Part shown: positions 45,506-54,562 of the stretch, in pieces
Layout: each line of letters begins with the position of its first letter
How positions within the stretch are numbered: the first letter of the stretch is position 1
Assembly: GCF_023272795.1 (NCBI RefSeq)
Contig: NZ_CP096829.1
Coordinates: 2,976,001-3,040,000, forward strand
Direction of reading: 5' to 3'
DNA from: Flavobacterium humidisoli
Lineage (GTDB): Bacteria; Bacteroidota; Bacteroidia; Flavobacteriales; Flavobacteriaceae
DNA length: 64,000 nt
Made by a program: the position numbers and the translations under genes
Notes under the pieces: generated by a model
Databases searched by the model: none
Told to the model about the DNA's origin: nothing
Seen by the model: only the letters and a program-made list of their open reading frames with translations

Positions 45506-47815
45506 CTAAACGCTTGCACTCAAAATTGAGTAAACCAATTCCTTAGTAGGCTTTTGATCTTTTAGTTTTTCGCGAACTTCATCAAAAGTGACTTTAAAAT
45601 CACAGCCCGATTTATATTCGGCACAGCCATAGGCGGTTTTACCTTTTAGGATCGTTCCTTTTTTACATTTCGGACAAACTAATGCATCTGAATTTTCTTT
45701 TGGTTCGGCTTTTTTATCTGTTTTCTTCGGTTCCAATTTCAGTTTATAATTTTCTTCAAAACGAATTAAACCTTCAACCGTTCCAGAATCGGTTTTAAAG
45801 CCTTTTATATTAACTGTAGAACCTTTTTGAACCAATCGTAAATACTGGCTCTCGGTAATTTTTTTATCATGAAAAACAAAAGGCAGTACAAAATCGCAAC
45901 CCGATTTGTACTCGCTGCATCCAAAAGCCGATTTTCCTTTCAGTATCTTTCCTTTTTGGCATTTCGGACAAGTTTCTGCCGAAATTCCAGAGGCTTTCTT
46001 TTTCTCTTTTTCTGCTTTTACAACTGGTTTCTGAATCGTTGCCGCATGCGAAATATTAGCATGCTTGGTTTCGCTTCGAACTTCATAAACCAAAGCTTCC
46101 ACCATTCTTTTCATGTTTCTGATGAATGCCGCTGCGGTGAAAGTTCCTTTTTCAATATCTTTCAGTTGTTTTTCCCAAGTTCCTGTAAGTTCGGCCGATT
46201 TGACCAATTCGTTCTGAATCGTATCAATCAATTGAATTCCCGTTAAAGTAGGTAAAACCTGTTTTTTGTTTCGAACAATATATTGGCGTTTGAAAAGCGT
46301 TTCGATAATATTTGCACGCGTTGACGGACGACCGATACCGTTTTCTTTCATCAGTTCACGCAAATCTTCATCATCAACTTGTTTTCCTGCCGTTTCCATC
46401 GCACGCAGTAAAGTTGCCTCGGTAAACTGATTAGGTGGTTTGGTTTCTTTTTGAAGAAAAGAAGGTTCATGCGGACCTTTTTCGCCCACTGTAAAACTGG
46501 GCAGTAAATCGGGTTCTTTTTCCTTCGCATTCGGATCTTCAAAAACAACGCGGAATCCTTTTTTTAAAATCTCTTTTCCAGTCGCTTTAAAAGTCACGTC
46601 GGCGGCTTTTCCAATTACGGTTGTATTCGCAACGAGACAGTCATCGTAAAAAACGGCAATAAAACGTCTGGTAATAATATCGTAAACCTGCTGCTGATTA
46701 TGAGGCAGATTGTTTTGAACTCCCGTTGGAATAATCGCATGGTGATCGGTTACTTTTTTATCATTGAAAACCTTTGGCGATTTTTTGATTTTTTTTCCTA
46801 AAAGGGGCTGAGTCAATTCGGCATAATTGGTTAATTTCTGCAGAATTCCAGTCACTTTCGGATAAATATCACCTGGTAAAAAAGTCGTATCAACTCTGGG
46901 ATATGTAATGACTTTCTGCTCATACAAAGTCTGCGCAATTTTAAGCGTTTCTTCAGCAGAAAATCCGAATTTTTGATTGCAATAAACTTGTAAACCGGTT
47001 AAGTCGAAAAGCTTTGGAGCATATTCATTTCCATTCTTTTTGTCGACAGAAACGATTTCGAAATCACTTTCCTTGACTTTGGCCGCGATAATTTGTCCGT
47101 CTTCTTGGTTTAGAAAACGACCTTCTTCATAACTAAAAAGCGTTTCTCTATACAAAGTCTGCAATTCCCAATAAGGCTGTGGCTTAAAGTTTTCGATTTC
47201 TCTAAAACGCTCTACAACCATCGCCAAAGTTGGCGTCTGTACGCGTCCGATAGACAAAACTTGTTTGTAACCGCCATGTTTTACAGTGTACAAACGTGTG
47301 GCATTCATTCCTAAAAGCCAATCTCCAATAGCTCTAGAAAATCCAGCGTAATATAAATTATCGTAATTGGCTGACGGTTTTAAGTTCTCAAAACCTTCTT
47401 TAATAGCTTCTGTGGTAAGAGATGAAATCCATAATCGCTGAATTTCGCCTTTGTAATGCGCTTCGTTCATTACCCAGCGCTGAATCAATTCTCCTTCTTG
47501 TCCAGCATCCCCGCAGTTGATAACCACTTCGGCTTTCTCAAAAAGACTTTTAATGATTTTAAACTGTTTCTGAATCCCTGAGTTTTGAACTACTTTGGTT
47601 TCAAACTTTTCAGGAAGCATAGGCAGATTGTTCAAATCCCAGCTTTTCCAATGCGGTTTATAATCGTTGGGTTCTTTTAAAGTGCATAAATGACCAAAAG
47701 TGTAGGTTACAGCATAACCATTGCCTTCGTAATAGCCATCGTGTTTGGTATTGGCACCCAAAACAGATGCAATTTCACGCGCTACACTTGGTTTCTCAGC
47801 AATACAGACCTTCAT
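45506..47815 (-). CDS. topB: DNA topoisomerase III
   Basis: 769 residues from the ATG at 47815 (MKVCIAEKPSVA); 18 further in-frame residues upstream do not fit the family. This is a type IA topoisomerase. It has the TOPRIM domain at the N-terminus (CIAEKPSVAREIASVLG, CGDAGQEGELIQRWV), the active-site tyrosine in VITYPRVDTTF and ENGIGRPSTRANIIETL. The C-terminus has two repeats of a four-cysteine element (CPKCQKGKILKGKSAFGCSEYKSGC and the similar CPKCKKGTILKGKTAYGC...), probably zinc-binding. It decatenates DNA and resolves recombination intermediates. It may be chromosomal or derived from a mobile element; the gene context does not decide. Confidence 0.92.
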   Translation of the reverse strand: MKVCIAEKPSVAREIASVLGANTKHDGYYEGNGYAVTYTFGHLCTLKEPNDYKPHWKSWDLNNLPMLPEKFETKVVQNSGIQKQFKIIKSLFEKAEVVINCGDAGQEGELIQRWVMNEAHYKGEIQRLWISSLTTEAIKEGFENLKPSANYDNLYYAGFSRAIGDWLLGMNATRLYTVKHGGYKQVLSIGRVQTPTLAMVVERFREIENFKPQPYWELQTLYRETLFSYEEGRFLNQEDGQIIAAKVKESDFEIVSVDKKNGNEYAPKLFDLTGLQVYCNQKFGFSAEETLKIAQTLYEQKVITYPRVDTTFLPGDIYPKVTGILQKLTNYAELTQPLLGKKIKKSPKVFNDKKVTDHHAIIPTGVQNNLPHNQQQVYDIITRRFIAVFYDDCLVANTTVIGKAADVTFKATGKEILKKGFRVVFEDPNAKEKEPDLLPSFTVGEKGPHEPSFLQKETKPPNQFTEATLLRAMETAGKQVDDEDLRELMKENGIGRPSTRANIIETLFKRQYIVRNKKQVLPTLTGIQLIDTIQNELVKSAELTGTWEKQLKDIEKGTFTAAAFIRNMKRMVEALVYEVRSETKHANISHAATIQKPVVKAEKEKKKASGISAETCPKCQKGKILKGKSAFGCSEYKSGCDFVLPFVFHDKKITESQYLRLVQKGSTVNIKGFKTDSGTVEGLIRFEENYKLKLEPKKTDKKAEPKENSDALVCPKCKKGTILKGKTAYGCAEYKSGCDFKVTFDEVREKLKDQKPTKELVYSILSASV

Positions 47816-47860
47816 TTTTTCTTTTCTAATTGGACATGCGAAAATAGGGATTTTATGGGA

Positions 47861-47898
47861 AAGGGGCAAAGGTTATTAGGTACAAAGGGGCAAAGGTT
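47861..47898. repeat. Short period-8 repeat (AAGGGGCA type)
   Basis: Octamers AAGGGGCA, AAGGTTAT, TAGGTACA, AAGGGGCA and AAGGTTxx in phase, upstream of topB. The 14-base word AAGGGGCAAAGGTT occurs twice, 24 bases apart. The unit differs from the CTAAG type but the period is the same. Confidence 0.55.
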
Positions 47899-47913
47899 TT
47901 CTAAAAAGAAAGT

Positions 47914-48327
47914 TTAATATTCTAACATTTTGTAATATCCCTCCAGTTCAACCGCTCTTGTTTTTACTATGTCTCTTTTTTTGCTTTCGGAAACGGCGTA
48001 CCACATGGTTCCTTGCTTTACTTCGTAAAAATATTTCGAAATAAAAGCATATTCCTTATCACGATAAACAAGCCATTGTTTTTGAGATTCTTTCAAAGTT
48101 TCAAAAGCTTCTTTTGAGAGTTTCGTTTTCAGTAAACTGTAATATTTATTCAGTTCTTTATCCCAAGACTCACGGGCTTGAATGGTGCAATTGCACATTT
48201 CTGCATTAGAAATATTTTCTTTATTGAGACATTTTGATTCTAAAACATCTATTGGATTTTCTTTTTTGGTCTGAGAAAATGTTACGACTGATAAAAGCAG
48301 AAAAGTTATAATAAATACTTTTTTCAT
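47914..48327 (-). CDS. LprI-like (DUF1311) exported protein
   Basis: A 137-residue protein with a signal peptide ending TFSQ. The mature domain is helical with three cysteines (SKCLNKENISNAEMCNC) and the LprI-type core: YYSLLKTKLSKEAFETLKESQKQWLVYRDKEYAFI. LprI-family proteins include periplasmic lysozyme inhibitors, but most members are uncharacterised. It is adjacent to, and four bases from, the next gene upstream on the minus strand. Confidence 0.8.
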   Translation of the reverse strand: MKKVFIITFLLLSVVTFSQTKKENPIDVLESKCLNKENISNAEMCNCTIQARESWDKELNKYYSLLKTKLSKEAFETLKESQKQWLVYRDKEYAFISKYFYEVKQGTMWYAVSESKKRDIVKTRAVELEGYYKMLEY

Positions 48328-48331
48328 TCAT

Positions 48332-48757
48332 TTATAATTTAAAAAAAACGATACTCTTGATCCAGAAAATACCAGATTCTAAAAACTGAAGTTTTGTTTT
48401 CACAATCTTATCACTTTTATCTCTCGGATTTTTAGCAACAAATCGAGCAGTTGAATTATTAAAATCTAGCGTATATTTTGGGTCTAAATCTTCTTTTTTG
48501 TTCGCCGAAAAAGTAATCAGATTGTCTTTTGCGCTCCATTTTCCTTTTCCGTATTTATTTTCTTCTGCAGGATTTCCGTTTTGTATTTTAGAATACGAAT
48601 GGAACACAAAAGTTCCGTCTGGGTTTAAAGTCAGTTTGTATTCAATTATATGTTTTTCAGTAGAAAGTGAGCGCGTATAATTGCCCGAAAATGGGTTGGA
48701 TTGTGGGAATAAAGTTAAACTGAAAATTAAAAGGAAAGAGGTAATTATTAATTTCAT
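48332..48757 (-). CDS. Exported lipocalin-like protein, unknown function
   Basis: A 141-residue protein with a signal peptide (about 18 residues, ending LFPQS). It has an NPFSGNYTRSLSTEKHIIEYKLTLNPDGTFVFHSYSK pattern, then KGKWSAKDNLITFS, which resembles a small beta-barrel seen in lipocalin-like stress proteins. No catalytic motif is visible. It is likely part of a minus-strand run with the SRPBCC gene upstream and the LprI-like gene downstream (gaps of 16 and 4 bases). I do not recognise the family. Confidence 0.7.
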   Translation of the reverse strand: MKLIITSFLLIFSLTLFPQSNPFSGNYTRSLSTEKHIIEYKLTLNPDGTFVFHSYSKIQNGNPAEENKYGKGKWSAKDNLITFSANKKEDLDPKYTLDFNNSTARFVAKNPRDKSDKIVKTKLQFLESGIFWIKSIVFFKL

Positions 48758-48773
48758 TGGTTTTAAATTCTTT

Positions 48774-49268
48774 CTAATTATTAATCATCGGGTTCAAATT
48801 ACTATCCTTATTTCTCAAATCTAATCCGCCTTCGTAAACCGATTTAAGATTGGTGAGATAAAAATGCCAACCGTTGGAGCAACCCAATCTGATGTATTGT
48901 TTCGAATGATCATCTGTTGGAATATTATAATGACGAAGTTCGACAATCGTGTAATCGTCTTTTTCGGTTAGATTTATATCTACAAGACAGTTTCCTTCAA
49001 AAGTAAATTGCAATTGATCTATTCCATTGGCAGAAACAATTTTTCCTGACATAGCGTCATCATACAAATACCAAAGCCATTCGTATGTGTTATCTTTTTC
49101 TACGTTTTTGTCTTGGTTTATAGATTGCTGATTAGCGCCAAAAAAAGATACCTTTTCGAGAAACCATTTTTCTAACTCATTTGCTTTTGTCCACGCATCG
49201 TATATATCTGAAAGTTTAGCTTTAACGGCTATTTTTTTGGTGAAAGAAGTCCAATCGAAGTTTTCCAT
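48774..49268 (-). CDS. SRPBCC (START/AHSA1-like) domain protein
   Basis: A 164-residue cytoplasmic protein without signal peptide, starting MENFDWTSFTKKIAVKAKLSDIYDAWTKANELEKWFLEKVSF. This matches the AHSA1-type SRPBCC fold (hydrophobic ligand cavity) in its N-terminal strand-helix segment. The conserved VDINLTEKDDYTIVELRHYN and the C-terminal GWHFYLTNLKSVYEGGLDLR helix also fit. The ligand is unknown. A short identical copy of its start region (23 bases) is found at 52620-52642 as a relic. Confidence 0.85.
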   Translation of the reverse strand: MENFDWTSFTKKIAVKAKLSDIYDAWTKANELEKWFLEKVSFFGANQQSINQDKNVEKDNTYEWLWYLYDDAMSGKIVSANGIDQLQFTFEGNCLVDINLTEKDDYTIVELRHYNIPTDDHSKQYIRLGCSNGWHFYLTNLKSVYEGGLDLRNKDSNLNPMINN

Positions 49269-49366
49269 GATGTTTTATAGTATTTTGAGGTTAGAGGAAA
49301 GAGATCTAAAATTAAAACAATGATTAAAACAAATGTAAGCTATTTCTTGTTGCTTTTTATTTCAAA

Positions 49367-49399
49367 AAAAGCTGCAGGAAATATTTCTCTGCAGCTTTT
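49367..49399 (-). terminator. Terminator of the S9 peptidase gene
   Basis: Stem AAAAGCTGCAG (49367-49377) with CTGCAGCTTTT (49389-49399), followed by a T run on the minus strand. Confidence 0.85.
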
Positions 49400-49420
49400 A
49401 AGTTTAGGTTTACTATTTGT

Positions 49421-51328
49421 TTATTTCTTTTGTTTCAAATGTTTGTCCAGGAATTTTTCCATGGCACCATAAAAATCAAAACGATTATCTTGATTTCTGA
49501 AACCATGCCCTTCGTCATTTTTAACCATGTATTCTACAACGACACCACGTTTTTTCAAAGCTTCAACCATTTGGTCGCTTTCGGCTTTATTTACTCTCGG
49601 ATCGTTTGCTCCTTGTGCGATAAACAAAGGTGTTTTTATTTTGTCTGCATGTAAGGCAGGCGATGCAGATGCAAGCAGCAAACTATCTTTTTTAGGATCG
49701 CCAACCATTTCGTGAAACTGATCCAGATAAGGTGTCCAATACGGCGGAATCGTATTCATGAAAGTAAATAAATTGCTTACGCCCACATAATCTACTGCCG
49801 CTGCATATAAATCGGGCGTAAAAGTGATTCCGGCAAGTGTTGCATAACCACCGTAACTACCGCCATAGATCGCAATTCTATTTGGATCTGCAATGCCTTC
49901 TTTTTTCAGCCATTCCACACCATCGGTAATATCATCTTGCATTTTTTTACCCCATTGTTTAAAACTAGATTGCCAAAATTTCTTTCCATAACCGGTGCTT
50001 CCTCTATAGTTCATCTGTAAGACAGCATAACCACGATTTGCCAAGAATTGAACTTCTGGATTAAAGTACCAGCCATCTCTTGCCCAAGGACCACCATGAG
50101 GGTTGATAATGACAGGCAGATTTTTAGGTTCAACTCCCAACGGAAGCGTTAAATAGCCGTGAATTTCAAGACCATCTCTCGATTTATACGTTATAGGTTT
50201 AATATGGCTCATGTGTTTCTCTTCGATCCAAGGAAACGGATTCGCAACTTCTTTAACTTTTGTGGTTTTGAAATCGTATATGTAGTATTTTCCTGGAGTC
50301 CTATCATTTCCAGCCCAAACAATAGCTTTGGTTCTGGCATCGTCGTAGTTTACAATTTCGGTTTCGTAACCTTCAATCTGCTTTTTCAGATCGTTTTTGA
50401 TTGCTTCCCATTCTTTATCAAAAAAATGTTCTTCCTGTTTTTCAGCTTCCCAAGTTACAGAAGTCAAGGCTTGTTTTTTTCGATCGTAATTAATTGCATC
50501 TAAATCATAGTTAGGGTCAGCAAACAATTCTTTTACATTTTTTTTGCCAATTGGGTCATATTCAGCCAAAACCACTTTATCCTTGCCAATATTACTCAGA
50601 GCATAAATGTTTTTATTGTCCTTGTCAAAAGATGCAGGAGAAAAGAAATCTTTGAAAGTTGTCGTAATAAGAGGCGTAAAAGGTTCTTTGTCAGAATTTC
50701 GATAATTCCAAGTAATGTTTACACCGTCCGTTTTTGAGGCAAGACGAATTACGCCATTATTGTCTGTAACCCATCCGTCAAAATTTTCCTTGTTGTCGTA
50801 AAGCAGTGTCAGAGTTCCAGTTTCGACATTTAAAAGATAAGGATCAAAATATTCTTTTACCCTTTTGTTAATTTGTACAATTAGTTCTTTTTCTTTGCCT
50901 TGAACGTCAATTAGCGCGTCTATAATGTCACTTCTAACACCTGGAAAGGGAGTTAATGCTTTTAAATCAGTTCCGTCTGTTTTTACCGAAAAGAGTTGGA
51001 AATTCTCATCTCCGCCTACGTCTTGGGCATATATAATTCGGTCACCTTTCCAGAAATAATTGAAAATGCTTCGCAAAGTGTCGTTGGTTACACGAACCGC
51101 TTTGGTATCGTTTACTTTCTGAACAAAAACGTTGGTTTTTCCTTTATAATCGGCACGATAGCTAAAGTAATTTCCGTCGGGCGAAATTTTGAAAGAGCTT
51201 TTTTCTCCATTCTTGAAGAAAGTCTTTACATCAATTAATGGGGCAGGTGTTTCTTTTGGTTCCTGTTTGCAGGAATTTAAAGTCATTGCCAAAAGAACTA
51301 AAATGGATAAAATCGATTTTTTAATCAT
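49421..51328 (-). CDS. S9 family prolyl oligopeptidase-like peptidase
   Basis: A 635-residue exported serine peptidase with a lipoprotein-type signal (LNSC near residue 20). The N-terminal half is a seven-bladed beta-propeller (repeats such as GDENFQLFSVKTDGTDLKALT). The C-terminal alpha/beta-hydrolase domain carries INPHGGPWARDGW, the nucleophile in IYGGSYGGYATL, the catalytic Asp in GANDPRVNKAES and the catalytic His in NDEGHGFRNQDNR. It probably degrades peptides at the outer membrane or in the periplasm. It stands alone, with a terminator on one side and a 518-base gap on the other. Confidence 0.92.
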   Translation of the reverse strand: MIKKSILSILVLLAMTLNSCKQEPKETPAPLIDVKTFFKNGEKSSFKISPDGNYFSYRADYKGKTNVFVQKVNDTKAVRVTNDTLRSIFNYFWKGDRIIYAQDVGGDENFQLFSVKTDGTDLKALTPFPGVRSDIIDALIDVQGKEKELIVQINKRVKEYFDPYLLNVETGTLTLLYDNKENFDGWVTDNNGVIRLASKTDGVNITWNYRNSDKEPFTPLITTTFKDFFSPASFDKDNKNIYALSNIGKDKVVLAEYDPIGKKNVKELFADPNYDLDAINYDRKKQALTSVTWEAEKQEEHFFDKEWEAIKNDLKKQIEGYETEIVNYDDARTKAIVWAGNDRTPGKYYIYDFKTTKVKEVANPFPWIEEKHMSHIKPITYKSRDGLEIHGYLTLPLGVEPKNLPVIINPHGGPWARDGWYFNPEVQFLANRGYAVLQMNYRGSTGYGKKFWQSSFKQWGKKMQDDITDGVEWLKKEGIADPNRIAIYGGSYGGYATLAGITFTPDLYAAAVDYVGVSNLFTFMNTIPPYWTPYLDQFHEMVGDPKKDSLLLASASPALHADKIKTPLFIAQGANDPRVNKAESDQMVEALKKRGVVVEYMVKNDEGHGFRNQDNRFDFYGAMEKFLDKHLKQKK

Positions 51329-51846
51329 GTTTGGTTTGTTTTTGGTGATTGATGAATGATAAAACTACTCTGGGAATATATTGTAATGGTATTGATAATC
51401 TGTTTTTTATCAACTAAAAAATAGGAAAAAGTTTGCAATATAAATGGAGTTGAATTATTTTGCTGCTTTATTTGGATTGCACTACAAAATTAAAGCAAGT
51501 TCTCTTGGTCTTCATTTTTTTGGAAGATAAAAAAGGCGTATATTGCCAAAACAATTTGATATTATAATGGTCACTGCAAATTTTTATTTAATAAACAGTT
51601 CTTTGATGTGCTTAATGTGCACGTTATTGTATTTGCATGACGATACTTTCTTAAAAAACTCAAAAGAGTTTATTTCTTTTGCCCTGTCACAACTCTAGGC
51701 AGGGAAATCTTTTCCGATTTAATTACTCATTTATTTTAATCTTCATTTTTATTCAGGATAGGATATCGCTGAATGACTCGTTTTTGCATAATACTCAGCG
51801 AAGAGTTGTGTCATGTTTTAGATAAAATGAAGCAAACAAGAAAGTC
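51329..51846. other. Intergenic region between divergent genes
   Basis: 518 bases with no convincing gene. A 45-codon frame from 51567 has no visible family features. Small hairpins are present (CCCTG/CAGGG near 51683-51706; CGCTGA at 51767-51772 with TCAGCG at 51795-51800), and the latter lies in the leader of the downstream Rnk-like gene. No known riboswitch or RNA is recognised. Confidence 0.4.
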
Positions 51847-52218
51847 ATGTCACAAAACATAATATTAACAACAGGAACATACGATTTAATTAAAGATCAC
51901 GTAAGAAGAAAAAAAGTAACCGTACAAGAAGAAGAACTTTTATTAGGCCAGCTAAAACATGCTACGCAAGTATTGCGAAAAAATCTGCCTGAAGATGTAG
52001 TTTCGATAGATCGAAAAGTTACTTACAAAGATCACATCAATAACGAAGAAAAAACAATCCTTCTAGTTGGTCCAGAAAAAGCAAAAGCAAGTAAAAACAA
52101 AATTTCGGTTCTTTCAGACGAAGGAATTGCAATGGTGGGTTACAAAGAAGGCGATATTGTGGAATGGCCTGCTAAAAAAGGAAATCTAAAATTAGAGATT
52201 TTAAAAGTAGAGGAATAG
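51847..52218 (+). CDS. Rnk/GreA-type transcription factor
   Basis: A 123-residue cytoplasmic protein. The C-terminal half has the GreA/GreB C-terminal signature in the form KISVLSDEGIAMVGYKEGDIVEWPAKKGNLKLEILKVEE. The N-terminal half is a short helical region (TTGTYDLIKDHVRRKKVTVQEEELLLGQLKHATQVLRK), too short for the full GreA coiled coil, so it resembles Rnk or other Gre-fold RNA polymerase-binding proteins. Exact role unknown. It is the second Gre-fold protein in this window. It has its own terminator. Confidence 0.82.
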   Translation: MSQNIILTTGTYDLIKDHVRRKKVTVQEEELLLGQLKHATQVLRKNLPEDVVSIDRKVTYKDHINNEEKTILLVGPEKAKASKNKISVLSDEGIAMVGYKEGDIVEWPAKKGNLKLEILKVEE

Positions 52219-52253
52219 GTTGAATATCGTTTCGTTTTCGTTTTAAGTTTAGT

Positions 52254-52288
52254 AAAATCCCAAAAGAGTTTTCTTTTGGGATTTTTTT
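52254..52288 (+). terminator. Terminator of the Rnk-like gene
   Basis: Perfect 14-base stem (52254-52267 with 52272-52285, core ATCCCAAAAGA), four-base loop, T run. Confidence 0.92.
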
Positions 52289-52371
52289 TGAAATAATAAA
52301 CTATCGCTCCAAAAATATCGATATGCAGATCATGGAAGAAAAAAACATGGAATGTGTTGTAGCGTGATGAT

Positions 52372-52611
52372 TTAGGTATTAAAAACAATGAGCAGCATTA
52401 CGAAACCTCCCAAAAAAAGAACTCCAATCATATGATTTCGATTGCTATTATCCTCTTTTTTCTGGCTGCTTCCCCGGGGTGACCAGAAACTTGCAAATGT
52501 TCTGAAATCATTGTCGTTGGTAAGAGTCCATAAATTGTAACCAAGAAATCTTGCTGAAGCGCCCAAAAACTCCAGAATAATTCGTCCTGATATTATTTGT
52601 TCAAAGTCCAT
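52372..52611 (-). CDS. Small membrane protein, unknown
   Basis: 79 residues from the ATG at 52611 (MDFEQIISGRIILEFLG); an upstream extension in this frame is lysine-rich and translated through an out-of-frame relic of another gene, so I do not use it. A central polar part (SFWSPRGSSQKKEDNSNRN) is followed by one C-terminal hydrophobic segment (IGVLFLGGFVMLLIVF). I recognise no family. It lies in a region of small hypothetical genes. Confidence 0.5.
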   Translation of the reverse strand: MDFEQIISGRIILEFLGASARFLGYNLWTLTNDNDFRTFASFWSPRGSSQKKEDNSNRNHMIGVLFLGGFVMLLIVFNT

Positions 52612-52612
52612 T

Positions 52613-52639
52613 TTAAGCGGTCCAATCGAAGTTTTCCAT
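52613..52639 (-). pseudogene. Relic of the SRPBCC gene start
   Basis: On the minus strand an ATG opens eight codons, MENFDWTA, then a stop. The 23 bases at 52620-52642 are identical to the start of the SRPBCC gene (49249-49271), including three bases before its ATG. It looks like a leftover of a duplication. The stop codon lies just before the start of the next small gene, so it may now act as a short upstream reading frame. Confidence 0.55.
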
Positions 52640-52818
52640 GATTTATTTTTAGTAATCAAACATTCAAAGCTACATTTTTTTAATGTTGTTTGAAGCAACC
52701 TTTTTCTGTTTTTTTTGAGATTAGTTTTATTTTTAAGATTGTACAAAGGTATTTTTGAACTTGTAAAGTAGTTATATTTTTCGAAATATAGAAAGTTTCT
52801 ACTTCACTAGCTTGAATA

Positions 52819-53583
52819 TTATGATTCATCTACAATCCAAGATGGATATTCATCTACATAGACCCATTTATTGTTTTCTTTTTTAATGAATATAAAACTT
52901 CTGCAAATTCTATTTTGACTGCAGTAAAAAGAAAACAAATAGCAGCCTTTAGTATTATTGTCATTTAAAACCAATCGATATATTTTGGAAGCTCGAATAC
53001 TGGATTGATCTTTAGAACTAAGGTTTTCTTTTTCAAATTTATAATAAGAATAGTCTAACTCTCCTCTTGCAAATGTTTTGTTTTCACCTTTATAATGTAC
53101 TTGCTTTTTAATCAAATCGATATATTCTTCACCAATAATCGTGTCCATTCTTGCCAATTCATTGTACTTAAAATCAGCAAGTAAATATTGATAGTTTTGT
53201 TTCCAATCGGTTTCATTCTGTAAGTTGTTCGCGGCAGGTATATATTTATACGCAAATAAAGTATCGCTAACAAACACTTTAATTTTTTTTGTTTTCAAAG
53301 CATTTGAAATAGAATCAGAAAAGTAATTCAAATGTTCTAAATCCTTTTTGTTTTCTTCTTTTTTTTGTGAATCTTCCCCCATTGCAATTCCCATTTCGAG
53401 CCCAAAAGCAGCAAGTTTGTAACCTTTTCCACCTTTAATAAAACTAACCATTGAATTTGGATTAGTGTCCAGATATTGACTAAGCGTTTGCTTGATAATT
53501 TCTTTTTCGGTTTTAAAGTCAATGCCTTGCGAATACGAAAAGTTGAAAAGAAAAATAGAAAATAAAAGAGGAAGTGATTTCAT
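52819..53583 (-). CDS. Exported protein of unknown function
   Basis: A 254-residue protein with a clear signal peptide (MKSLPLLFSIFLFNFSYSQG). The mature part is mixed helical and beta, with lysine/glutamate-rich segments (DSQKKEENKKDLEHLNYF) and a two-cysteine stretch CYLFSFYCSQNRIC late in the protein. No known motif was recognised. It is followed on the minus strand by the small membrane protein. Confidence 0.65.
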   Translation of the reverse strand: MKSLPLLFSIFLFNFSYSQGIDFKTEKEIIKQTLSQYLDTNPNSMVSFIKGGKGYKLAAFGLEMGIAMGEDSQKKEENKKDLEHLNYFSDSISNALKTKKIKVFVSDTLFAYKYIPAANNLQNETDWKQNYQYLLADFKYNELARMDTIIGEEYIDLIKKQVHYKGENKTFARGELDYSYYKFEKENLSSKDQSSIRASKIYRLVLNDNNTKGCYLFSFYCSQNRICRSFIFIKKENNKWVYVDEYPSWIVDES

Positions 53584-53640
53584 TCTATAATTTTATGGAG
53601 TTATTGATTACGCATGTATTAATTTCTTTTATGATTTCAT

Positions 53641-54003
53641 TTAGATTTTTGTTAAGTTTTCTGAACCATAACCGCAACTTACGCAATATATTGCTTTTGG
53701 AGTTCGGAATAGTTTTTCGCAATTAGGACACTCTTTTCCAAACTGACTTCTTTGATGATGTAAAATAGCTAAAGGATTTGGTTCATATTCACCTGTTATG
53801 AGTTTATACATTTCTAGTAAATAACGATATTTTTCAAATGTTTCAATTTTGTCCAACCAAACATAGTTCTGAATATCTCTTCTTTTCAATTCCTTTTCAA
53901 TTTCTTTTTTTCCAAAAATGAATGCTTCTCGGCATAAATTGAAATCATAGTCATTTAGCATTTTGACTTTCATATCGCAACGCCAGCAAAATTTTTCTTC
54001 CAT
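53641..54003 (-). CDS. Zinc-ribbon protein, unknown
   Basis: A 120-residue protein with three CxxC pairs: FCWRC at the N-terminus, CPNC around residue 92 and CVSC around residue 108 (YCVSCGYGS). This arrangement suggests one or two zinc-binding ribbons flanking a helical, charged middle (EKELKRRDIQNYVW...). It has no signal peptide and no recognised family. Confidence 0.7.
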   Translation of the reverse strand: MEEKFCWRCDMKVKMLNDYDFNLCREAFIFGKKEIEKELKRRDIQNYVWLDKIETFEKYRYLLEMYKLITGEYEPNPLAILHHQRSQFGKECPNCEKLFRTPKAIYCVSCGYGSENLTKI

Positions 54004-54165
54004 TAAAATATAATTTGACTACAAACAAATACAATGTATTCCATGTAGGATTTTTGATTTATAAAATTGATTATGAAAAATCGGTTGTATACACTCGATT
54101 GTTTACGATCACCTAAATATAATCTAATATTTCTAATTTCGTTTCAAAGAAAAATAATTAAAATC

Positions 54166-54483
54166 ATGGAAGCGCAAAACAAAGAAAGAGCTGAAGAATT
54201 ATTAGAATTCATAAATAAAGGAAGATATTTCACCAAACTAAAACCAGAGCCTAAAGAAGCCAACTCGTTTACCCTACCGCTAAAAGTATCTTCTTATAAC
54301 GAATTAAATCTAATGGTTTCAGATTTGCTAAAAGCCAGTATTATTTTGCTTAATCCAGATGCCAACGGTTTGTCGAGTTTTACAAAAGACAATAATGTCA
54401 ATGTACTGACTTTACTTGAAATCGCCCTGCAATTATTGCCAGAAGATGAAATGGAGTTGTTGGATGATTTGTGTAGGTTTTAA
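54166..54483 (+). CDS. Small acidic protein, unknown
   Basis: 105 residues from the ATG at 54166. A longer frame adds a basic leader that looks non-coding. The sequence (EAQNKERAEELLEFINKGRYFTKLKPEPKEAN..., ending EIALQLLPEDEMELLDDLCRF) is mostly helical and acidic at the C-terminus. No recognised domain. It is convergent with the large SIR2 gene, with a terminator between. Confidence 0.6.
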   Translation: MEAQNKERAEELLEFINKGRYFTKLKPEPKEANSFTLPLKVSSYNELNLMVSDLLKASIILLNPDANGLSSFTKDNNVNVLTLLEIALQLLPEDEMELLDDLCRF

Positions 54484-54499
54484 TTTTATTGAGTATCAA

Positions 54500-54536
54500 A
54501 AAAACGCAAAAGTCAGGAAAGACACTTTGCGTTTTT
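54500..54536. terminator. Terminator between convergent genes
   Basis: Stem AAAAACGCAAA (54500-54510) with TTTGCGTTTTT (54526-54536), with A run and T run on the two sides, so usable in both directions. Confidence 0.8.
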
Positions 54537-54562
54537 CTAGAATGCTTTGTTGAGTATATATT

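Noticed and set aside
47816..47869. 18-residue N-terminal extension of topoisomerase III
   Set aside because: TOPRIM proteins of this family begin at the MKVCIAEKP segment, and the extension has no conserved features.
51567..51704. 45-codon frame in the 51.3-51.8 kb gap
   Set aside because: No recognisable motif or convincing composition; kept only as a remark in the intergenic entry.
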